Shown: piece by piece, positions 58,042 to 64,000 of the stretch
How the letters are laid out: each line of letters begins with the position of its first letter
How positions within the stretch are numbered: the stretch's first letter is position 1
Assembly: GCF_003386095.1 (NCBI RefSeq)
Contig: NZ_QREG01000001.1
Span: forward strand, 186,001 to 250,000
Direction of reading: 5' to 3'
Length of the DNA: 64,000 nucleotides
Source: Marinoscillum furvescens DSM 4134
GTDB taxonomy: Bacteria; Bacteroidota; Bacteroidia; Cytophagales; Cyclobacteriaceae
Program-made: the position numbers and the translations under genes
Notes under the pieces: model-generated
What the model saw: the letters and a program-made list of their open reading frames with translations, nothing else
Told to the model about the DNA's origin: nothing
Databases searched by the model: none

Positions 58042-58094
58042 CTCTATCTTTTCTCCAAAATGGACAAAGTCCTGATAGGTAAAAAAGCCACCAT

Positions 58095-58173
58095 TCGGCA
58101 GTATAATGCCGATCCTGCACTAATGGATGCATCACCGAAGATGACTGAAGGAAATAGGCAATATAATGCCTAT
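58095..58173. repeat. Two similar palindromic hairpins
   Basis: TCGGCA-GTATAA-TGCCGA (58095-58112) and ATAGGCA-ATATAA-TGCCTAT (58154-58173). Both have the same TATAATGCC part and a 6-base loop and are 58 bp apart. They lie between the patatin stop and the remnant ORFs. They could be operators of a regulator or RNA hairpins. Confidence 0.5.
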
Positions 58174-58246
58174 ATAACGGCTCTGGAGTTTCACAAATTC
58201 ACCGAGGAGCTAAACATGACGAAGATCCATAATTATTGAAACCACA

Positions 58247-60520
58247 CTATTCGCCCTCTTTCATGATGGTTTCCAGCCTCCTAAGCGCCCACTGATTGTT
58301 TTCTAAATCAATGTTTTGAATGATATTTTCTTTTTCTTTAGTGGTAAGATGCCAGCTTAGCGAAGCACGCTCTAGCTGCTTGCGCTCAGTTTCTTTAGCC
58401 TCCACCAGATAGCTCTCATCGATATTGGTATAGGTGTTATACTCCAGCTCCACAGTCTGCAGCGGTACACGCAAGTTATCTTTCAAACTAGCTATTCGTT
58501 CATCATTGTTGACATCCTGGATATTGCCCAGATTATTGTACACACTAGCTATGGGGTAGGTCATCCGCTGAATTAGCGAGGGATTGGACTGTGGCTCTAT
58601 GGGTGCATTTTTCCGAGTATCCCTGATGATCACCATGGTTACACCTGCAGTATTTTCTTCAAACCACTCTTTAAAAACCTCAATAAACCGAACCGCATCA
58701 CCCACACCAAAATTATCAGAAATACCAGCATCCATCACCTCTATACGGGGCTCGCTAGGCAAGGACACAGTAGGAGTGATGTAGGGAAAAGATGCGGACA
58801 TTCGGAGGGCTGTGAGAAAATTTAGGTTTTCGGCTCCCTGCTTTTCAAACAGTCGATTAAAGCCAACCCCAGCAATCTTACCATCAGGATCACCCGTAGT
58901 GCTTTTGCCCATAAATGACACACGCTGTGGCGAAATGTAAAGCTTTCTGCCGTCATTGGAAATAACCGGTGACATCAGCATCATAGGTATTTGTGCTTTC
59001 ATCTCTGGCTCTCGATAGGCTGCCAGTTTTTTGTCCAGCACCCCGCCCAGGTTTCTATTTAGGTTTTCTTCAAAGACATAGCCTCTGTCTTTGAGATAAG
59101 ATTTTTGGTCATACGTATACCGGCGCACCCTAAAAAACGCATCATTCACTAGGAGCGAAAACACGATGGGGTTGAGATTATCTCGACCGATCATCCTGAG
59201 CCGTTCTGAAACCGCGGGTATTTTTTCGCCTTGAACCTTTCGCCAGTAGAGCTCCCGAAAATAAGCTGCCCCTACCATTCCTCCTGAGGCACCTGTAATG
59301 AGTACCGTTTGGCGCATAAGCTGCCCTTGCAATATGCTATCTACATTGACTAGCGCATTTAAACTCCACAGCGCTGCACGCTGACCTCCTCCACTGACAC
59401 ACAAAAACACTGCCCTGGGGTTTGGCTCCACCTGCTGCTGCCTCCAGCTCTCAAGGGTCTTTAGCATCTGTAGGCTATCCTCTCTAAAACACTGCTCACT
59501 GTTCAACTCTCGCAGTTTGCCCAGCGTATAATTCACCCTCTCTCCTTCATAGTCCAGCCCCCTGGCAGGGTACTCACCCTGAATCAGCCCCCACTTCACC
59601 AGCAAGTTGGCCAGCAAAAACAAGCCAACAGCAGACACCAACCCCCAGCCTCGCAGCCAATAGGAAAAGGCACCTACCAGCATAATCACTATGGAAAACA
59701 TCAGCAGCGAACTGGCGGCAGCAGGTATTTGAAGGTACTCATTATCCATAAAGGTGCCCAGAAATAGAATCAGGAAAATGACCCCAAACTCTATCACCAC
59801 AGAATTGAAGTGATTCTGATCGAATACTTTCAGCACTGCTTCCTTGTCGTAAAAATCCTGAAGCCTCCTACATGACCTCACCCTCAACTTCAGATCGAAG
59901 TACGAATAAACCTTATACCTGCGTGCTCTACTTTCGGTGAGCTTGTTCATCATCCGCTCTCTACTGAGGCTAGACTTTCGCAGACGTTTGTCTACAGACC
60001 CTGCCAGGTACTTAAAAATGTCCTTGTTGGTAAACTTGAAATAAATAAAAAATACAGCGAGCATCACTGCCAAACCACACAACAAACCCACTACGTCCAG
60101 CAGAATGTTTACACTACTGGCAAATTCATTACTGCTTTGAAATCGAATCAATAAGACTACATAAGTGATCAGTGCAATAAGCGGGAGCACACTGTTATTG
60201 ATAGAAAACTTCGCAAAAGGACGCTCCAGAATACCCACAAACGTGAAACGATGGCTATCCAGAATATAGCAAGTAATATGAAAGGCCATGGTAAAATTGC
60301 CAAACGCCAACCCTACCATAAAAAAGCTCCAAAACCCGACCTGGTTTACATACTCTGGATCCAGATAGAGGTAATGAATGCCGTAAATTTTACCAATACC
60401 ACCGCTGATAGTGACCACAAATAGCACCCACAGTATCACCAGGGCAAGATTCCTCCTCATATGATGAAAAACCAACTGAACAGGAAAAGAATATATGATC
60501 GAATCTATAGATTTACGCAT
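58247..60520 (-). CDS. Patatin-like phospholipase with N-terminal membrane region
   Basis: 757 residues. The first half (1-310) holds six to eight hydrophobic helices in three groups (about 27-45, 65-90, 110-165, 240-310), separated by a basic stretch (180-225). The patatin domain starts near 370: oxyanion loop SGGGQRAALW (376-385), nucleophile Ser412 in ITGASGGMVG, and the Asp597 of the dyad in VMDAGISDNFG. These residues form the Ser-Asp dyad of phospholipase A and lipid acyl hydrolases. It probably cleaves membrane lipids at the cytoplasmic face. Its C-terminal end has been copied downstream (57620-57790). Confidence 0.87.
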   Translation of the reverse strand: MRKSIDSIIYSFPVQLVFHHMRRNLALVILWVLFVVTISGGIGKIYGIHYLYLDPEYVNQVGFWSFFMVGLAFGNFTMAFHITCYILDSHRFTFVGILERPFAKFSINNSVLPLIALITYVVLLIRFQSSNEFASSVNILLDVVGLLCGLAVMLAVFFIYFKFTNKDIFKYLAGSVDKRLRKSSLSRERMMNKLTESRARRYKVYSYFDLKLRVRSCRRLQDFYDKEAVLKVFDQNHFNSVVIEFGVIFLILFLGTFMDNEYLQIPAAASSLLMFSIVIMLVGAFSYWLRGWGLVSAVGLFLLANLLVKWGLIQGEYPARGLDYEGERVNYTLGKLRELNSEQCFREDSLQMLKTLESWRQQQVEPNPRAVFLCVSGGGQRAALWSLNALVNVDSILQGQLMRQTVLITGASGGMVGAAYFRELYWRKVQGEKIPAVSERLRMIGRDNLNPIVFSLLVNDAFFRVRRYTYDQKSYLKDRGYVFEENLNRNLGGVLDKKLAAYREPEMKAQIPMMLMSPVISNDGRKLYISPQRVSFMGKSTTGDPDGKIAGVGFNRLFEKQGAENLNFLTALRMSASFPYITPTVSLPSEPRIEVMDAGISDNFGVGDAVRFIEVFKEWFEENTAGVTMVIIRDTRKNAPIEPQSNPSLIQRMTYPIASVYNNLGNIQDVNNDERIASLKDNLRVPLQTVELEYNTYTNIDESYLVEAKETERKQLERASLSWHLTTKEKENIIQNIDLENNQWALRRLETIMKEGE

Positions 60521-60581
60521 CGTGTGCCTTGGGCATCTTCGGTTTGGATCAAGTTATACAAAATCCCAAAAATGAGAGAAC

Positions 60582-61412
60582 ATGAGTAGTGAATCAGGTC
60601 ATTTTTTAAGCCAGGATGGGCTGAAGCTTTTTTACCGCTATTGGGAGTGTGAGTCACCAAGGGCTATTCTGTGTATCGTTCATGGCCTGGGAGAGCACAG
60701 CAACCGCTACCATGAGCTAGCCCAGCAGCTGGCCAACTCGGGAATAACCACCTACGCTATGGACCTCAGAGGGCACGGTAAGTCGGAAGGAAAAAGAGGA
60801 CATGCCAGGAGTATAGAGCTGCTCATGAGCGACATAGAAGAACTCCTCAAAACCGCCAGAGCCGAGCACACAGAACTCCCCATGTACCTGCATGGGCAAA
60901 GTATGGGAGGCAATCTGGTGGCTAACTATGCCATTCGAATGAATACCAACGAGCTAAGTGGCATGATCCTTACGTCTCCATGGCTCAGACTTGCGTTTGC
61001 GCCTCCGGCCTGGAAAGTAAAGCTCGCCGGCATTGCTAAAAGCATTTTTCCATCCTTAACACAACCGAACAACTTGGACGCCAGACAGTTTACGAAAGAT
61101 GAAAACGCCATCAGAGCGTACAATGAAGATCCGCTGGTGCATGGACTTATTTCCGCAAAGCTCTACACAGAATGTGCCGCTTCCAGTGCTTATGCCCTGG
61201 ACCATGCCGATCAAATCAAATTGCCCGCGCTGGTCTTTCACGGTACCGCAGACCCAATAGTAGATTGGAAAGCCTCTCAAGAACTAACCCAATGCATGTC
61301 CACCAAGGTGCAATGGGTGCCTTTGGAGCATTTCTTACACGAACCACTTCACGATAACTGCAAAGGGGAAGTCACTGATCAGATGATTGATTGGATGCTC
61401 AGCAATTCGTAG
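60582..61412 (+). CDS. Alpha/beta hydrolase, monoglyceride lipase-like
   Basis: 276 residues with HGLGEHSNRY near 34-43 (oxyanion), nucleophile Ser107 in YLHGQSMGGNL, Asp in FHGTADPIVD and His in LEHFLHEPLHD. The order matches serine hydrolases of the monoglyceride lipase/lysophospholipase (PldB) type. It would free fatty acids from monoacylglycerols or lysophospholipids, a possible functional partner of the divergent patatin-like phospholipase next door (62 bp apart). It overlaps the end of the convergent hypothetical gene by 14 bp. Confidence 0.88.
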   Translation: MSSESGHFLSQDGLKLFYRYWECESPRAILCIVHGLGEHSNRYHELAQQLANSGITTYAMDLRGHGKSEGKRGHARSIELLMSDIEELLKTARAEHTELPMYLHGQSMGGNLVANYAIRMNTNELSGMILTSPWLRLAFAPPAWKVKLAGIAKSIFPSLTQPNNLDARQFTKDENAIRAYNEDPLVHGLISAKLYTECAASSAYALDHADQIKLPALVFHGTADPIVDWKASQELTQCMSTKVQWVPLEHFLHEPLHDNCKGEVTDQMIDWMLSNS

Positions 61413-61851
61413 AGGCATCGTCTGAAGATTCAGCAAATTGCCGAACCTTAGCTTCTTGCTGGAGCCTGAATTCTTCTTCAGGCTTGCCTAAAAAATAAAC
61501 TTCCACTTCGGTGCCATCGAACTTACGTATCATGATGTGAAAGTAAAAGGCATTGAGCTGAAACATAAAGCCCCCATGGACATTGGACTTATTGGGTACA
61601 AACCCTTCAATGCCTGAAAGGATGTAGTCGGGCATGACTCTATTTTGGACAGTCATCAGCAGACCTTCGTCCTGCTCTGTGAGCATCCCACGAAACATGT
61701 AGATAGCATCACCCATTCGAAAAACTACCTTAACAAGTAGGTCGTTCAGGCGATGCACTGTGATTTGCGAGGAGGTAACTTCGCGTGAGGCAGCGCATAC
61801 CATGTTTCCCCAGTATACCCGGGAAATTCTTTTTGTGAGACTTTGTTCCAT
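61399..61851 (-). CDS. Conserved hypothetical protein
   Basis: 150 residues from ATG 61851 (MEQSLTKRISRVYWGN); a start 60 bp upstream adds a poorly supported leader. A beta-alternating region (LLVKVVFRMGDAIYMFRGML, FQLNAFYFHIMIRKFDGTEV) suggests a small beta-rich domain, with acidic residues at the end. No signal peptide, no known family. It lies 92 bp past the histidine kinase gene on the same strand and may be cotranscribed. Function unknown. Confidence 0.5.
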   Translation of the reverse strand: MEQSLTKRISRVYWGNMVCAASREVTSSQITVHRLNDLLVKVVFRMGDAIYMFRGMLTEQDEGLLMTVQNRVMPDYILSGIEGFVPNKSNVHGGFMFQLNAFYFHIMIRKFDGTEVEVYFLGKPEEEFRLQQEAKVRQFAESSDDASTNC

Positions 61852-61943
61852 TTGCAGGTTAGCTGATACCAAAGGTAAGCTCCCAGAAGGGAGAGACCAA
61901 CAAAACCACATGAATATACATTAATTCACCGTGAAAGGGAATA

Positions 61944-63812
61944 TTATTCTCCCAACTGATCTACCGGCAAAACAATCCTAAAGGTAGACCCTTTACCTTC
62001 TATGCTACTAACTTCTATTTTGCCATGATGTTCGGTAATAACACGATGAGAAATAGCCAACCCCAGCCCTGTGCCCTCACCCTGGTCTTTGGTGGTAAAA
62101 AATGGGTCAAAAATTTCTTTCATATGAGCACTGGATATCCCATGTCCTGAGTCCGAAATGGCGACTGATATCTGTGCATCTTCTGTAGATGTGCGAATAT
62201 CGATGACTCCCTCATCTTTAATGGCATGAATAGCGTTGTTCAAAATATTTAAGAAAACCTGATTGAGCTGATGAGGATTGCACAAAATACTGGGCACATC
62301 ACCCATATACAGATTGATTTGAATTCGACCTTTCACATGGTGTTTCACCAGATTTACCGTAGAGCGCACCGAATCGTTGATGTTGTACCGATAGCGCCTG
62401 GACTCTGCAGGCATCGAAAATGTATTAAGATCATTCATGAGGTTTTTCACTCGTGTGGTACCCTCATCTACTCCATCGAGGAGTGAATGAAGCTCCTCAA
62501 ACAGTGCATCAAAATTTCTAGTCTTTCCATTTCCATTGGCCTGAGGACCACCCATATCCTCAAGATACTCTTTAAGCTCATGGAGGTCGTTACGAATAGG
62601 TGCCACATTACCTGCTACGTAGTTGATGGGATTGTTGATCTCATGTGCCAGCCCTGCTGTGAGTTGTCCCAGAGACGCCATTTTTTCAGACTCTACCAGG
62701 CGCACCTGTGCCTGTTTGAGCCGGTTGAGCGTTTTTTTCTGCTCGTCATTGGCCTGTAGGAGCTTCATTTCTGTATCCTTCAGATTGGTAATGTCCACAT
62801 GGATGCCCAACACATAAGCCTCATCACCCAACAGCATTCGGCGCTTACTCAGGAGCAGCCAGTGGCCGGTTCCATCCGGAAACTCGTAGTAGGCCTCCTC
62901 CTCTACTACTATGTCGTCATTCAATATTTCTCTATCTTCCTGCTCATAGCGGTACACATCCTCCACACTTTTATGAGTCTCACTGATACTCTCGCCAAGG
63001 ACCTCTTTATGAGGCACCCCCAGTGAGTTGGCCATCGCTCGATTCACCATTACGTACCTGCCTTTCTCGTTTCGCACGAAAATGAGGCTAGGGAGACTAT
63101 CGATGATGCTCTGAAAAAACTGACTCTGCAGATTGATCTCTTTGGTTCGTCTTTCTACTTCCTCCTCCAGATGGTCTTTGTACTGTTCGAGCTCCTGCTC
63201 CGCCCGTATTCGCTCTGTTACGTCAGCAATATTTCCCGTAAGCCCTATTACTTTTCCCTGATCATTGTATACGGGGTTGTACACCTGAGTATAATAGCGA
63301 TCTTCAAACCTGCTAGTGACCGTAAAATGCTCCCCAGAAAGGGCCCTGTTGAAGCTTTTCGAAATCTGGTGTGCGAGATCCTCTGGAAGCATGCTCAAAA
63401 TGGAGGCTCCTTGCTTTACTTCACTTCCAAAGTTTTTCTGAATGCGTTCGGCATGGATTTCATTGAAGTAAACATATCTATACTCCCGATCTAAAGTAAA
63501 AATGCTAATGTGCTCGGGGTTTTCAATAAAAGCCGCCAATCTGGCATCAAAAGCCATAAGTTTGTTCTCAACCTTCTTCTGATCCCACTCCCGCTGCTGA
63601 AACAACCTGAGCACGTAGCGCACAAGCAAAAGGTAGCCGATAAGTACCCCCAGCGACAGGACTATAAGCAAGGCGCCTGAACCAAAAGGTGCTGATTCAC
63701 CTACGCTACCATACTGATGCACAGCAAATAGTAGCAGAAAAAGGGTGACAACCATTAGGACCCCCACCCAAATCAGACCTTGTTTGAGCATTTTTAGCGG
63801 CTTCATGACCAA
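61944..63812 (-). CDS. PAS-domain sensor histidine kinase
   Basis: 622 residues. Two membrane helices (about 12-32 and 46-68), PAS domain about 85-205, a coiled coil (205-228, EEEVERRTKEI), a second PAS about 230-345 with the PAC part GIHVDITNLKDTEM, and a kinase core. The core has phospho-acceptor His390 in LTAGLAHEINNPINY, the ATPase N-box FLNILNNAIHAI, G1 ISDSGHGIS and G2 GTGLGLAI. It is a membrane-linked sensor that phosphorylates an unknown response regulator. No regulator gene lies beside it in this window (an orphan kinase). Confidence 0.92.
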   Translation of the reverse strand: MVMKPLKMLKQGLIWVGVLMVVTLFLLLFAVHQYGSVGESAPFGSGALLIVLSLGVLIGYLLLVRYVLRLFQQREWDQKKVENKLMAFDARLAAFIENPEHISIFTLDREYRYVYFNEIHAERIQKNFGSEVKQGASILSMLPEDLAHQISKSFNRALSGEHFTVTSRFEDRYYTQVYNPVYNDQGKVIGLTGNIADVTERIRAEQELEQYKDHLEEEVERRTKEINLQSQFFQSIIDSLPSLIFVRNEKGRYVMVNRAMANSLGVPHKEVLGESISETHKSVEDVYRYEQEDREILNDDIVVEEEAYYEFPDGTGHWLLLSKRRMLLGDEAYVLGIHVDITNLKDTEMKLLQANDEQKKTLNRLKQAQVRLVESEKMASLGQLTAGLAHEINNPINYVAGNVAPIRNDLHELKEYLEDMGGPQANGNGKTRNFDALFEELHSLLDGVDEGTTRVKNLMNDLNTFSMPAESRRYRYNINDSVRSTVNLVKHHVKGRIQINLYMGDVPSILCNPHQLNQVFLNILNNAIHAIKDEGVIDIRTSTEDAQISVAISDSGHGISSAHMKEIFDPFFTTKDQGEGTGLGLAISHRVITEHHGKIEVSSIEGKGSTFRIVLPVDQLGE

Positions 63813-63865
63813 TGAAAGTAGGTTTAATCCTCCACTGGTAGAAATAAAATGAAGCGAACGGGAAT

Positions 63866-64000
63866 TTAATAGAGCTCATCGTAGTATTGGGCAGCCATCC
63901 TGGCACTGCCAAAGGCCGGCAACACGTCCTTCATAGCCCTGACTACCAACTTGTTCCACCCTTCCGCATCTTGATAATAAAGAGGAAGAACCACCTGCTC
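63866..64000 (-). CDS. Alpha-glucan phosphorylase-like protein, C-terminal end
   Basis: The last 44 codons of a minus-strand gene run off the window. The peptide WNKLVVRAMKDVLPAFGSAR then MAAQYYDELY matches the close of alpha-glucan (glycogen-type) phosphorylases, W...m......p.Fs..RM..eY...Y. These enzymes release glucose-1-phosphate from glucans using pyridoxal phosphate. The catalytic part lies outside. Identification rests on the short tail only. It lies 53 bp upstream of the histidine kinase gene. Confidence 0.5.
   Translation of the reverse strand, partial: EQVVLPLYYQDAEGWNKLVVRAMKDVLPAFGSARMAAQYYDELY

Noticed and set aside
58036-58239. Plus-strand 67-codon frame beginning MHLYLFSKMDK
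   Set aside because: It overlaps the palindromes and the better-supported minus-strand remnant, with no family match.

Overview
The window looks like chromosome of a gliding-type Bacteroidota bacterium, probably of the class Cytophagia (inference). The signs are gldA/gldF/gldG, FecR-type ECF sigma systems, two TonB-dependent receptors (one paired with a DUF4249 lipoprotein), DUF1080 proteins, a fused NagB/PIG-L protein, IcmF, and upstream sequences that fit the Bacteroidota promoter pattern TTG...TAnnTTTG. No rRNA, tRNA, CRISPR array or prophage was seen.

Layout. 1-2.3 kb: an accessory patch with the end of a RES-domain toxin gene and a coupled DUF2384-like partner, a REP-associated transposase (RAYT) flanked by REP palindromes, an intact RelE/ParE-type toxin-antitoxin pair, and a second, broken pair cut off at a REP-containing repeat. 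2.3-8.7 kb: ECF sigma factor, FecR anti-sigma factor, an unusual STN-domain protein with a GxQxxGxxN repeat, a TonB receptor and a lipoprotein. 8.7-12.2 kb: divergent sugar transporter and NagB-PIG-L genes around two identical 14-bp palindromic operators. 12.2-16.3 kb: glycerate kinase, SixA-like phosphatase, topA. 16.3-16.9 kb: a 47-residue gene and an array of eleven degenerate 21-bp repeats. 16.9-23.1 kb (minus strand): an SDR-gldA-gldF-gldG-DUF4340-dnaN run. 23.3-29.2 kb: flavin reductase, DnaJ-like membrane protein, lactonase, a second ECF sigma unit, a nitrilase-family amidohydrolase and a 1-Cys peroxiredoxin.

29.3-36.5 kb (minus strand): TonB receptor/DUF4249 pair, two tandem paralogues of uncertain function, a DUF3179 lipoprotein, an outer-membrane protein, an intergenic region with a 130-bp inverted-repeat element, and a collagen-like lipoprotein. 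36.5-42.5 kb: cold-shock protein, nitrilase/OsmC pair, DAHP synthase with a clear promoter, membrane AraC-type regulator, fatty acid hydroxylase-family protein and two small membrane proteins. 42.5-48.1 kb: two DUF1080 proteins and a sugar dehydrogenase/cytochrome c protein, interrupted by an LpxL-like acyltransferase on the other strand. 48.3-57.4 kb: a His/Arg-rich secreted protein, the 1125-residue fused mutase IcmF between two AT-rich genes (membrane protein, voltage-gated channel), an SRPBCC protein, an outer-membrane barrel, an aspartyl-protease/PDZ protein and a SIMPL protein. 57.4-64 kb: decayed remnants including a copied tail of the adjacent patatin-like gene, the patatin gene, a monoglyceride-lipase-like hydrolase, a PAS histidine kinase and the end of an alpha-glucan phosphorylase-like gene.

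The parts best deserving a second look are the REP/RAYT/toxin-antitoxin patch, the STN-repeat protein in the sigma cluster, the paired palindromic operators, the 21-bp repeat array and the inverted-repeat element near 35.6 kb. None of them is proven here to be a new system.
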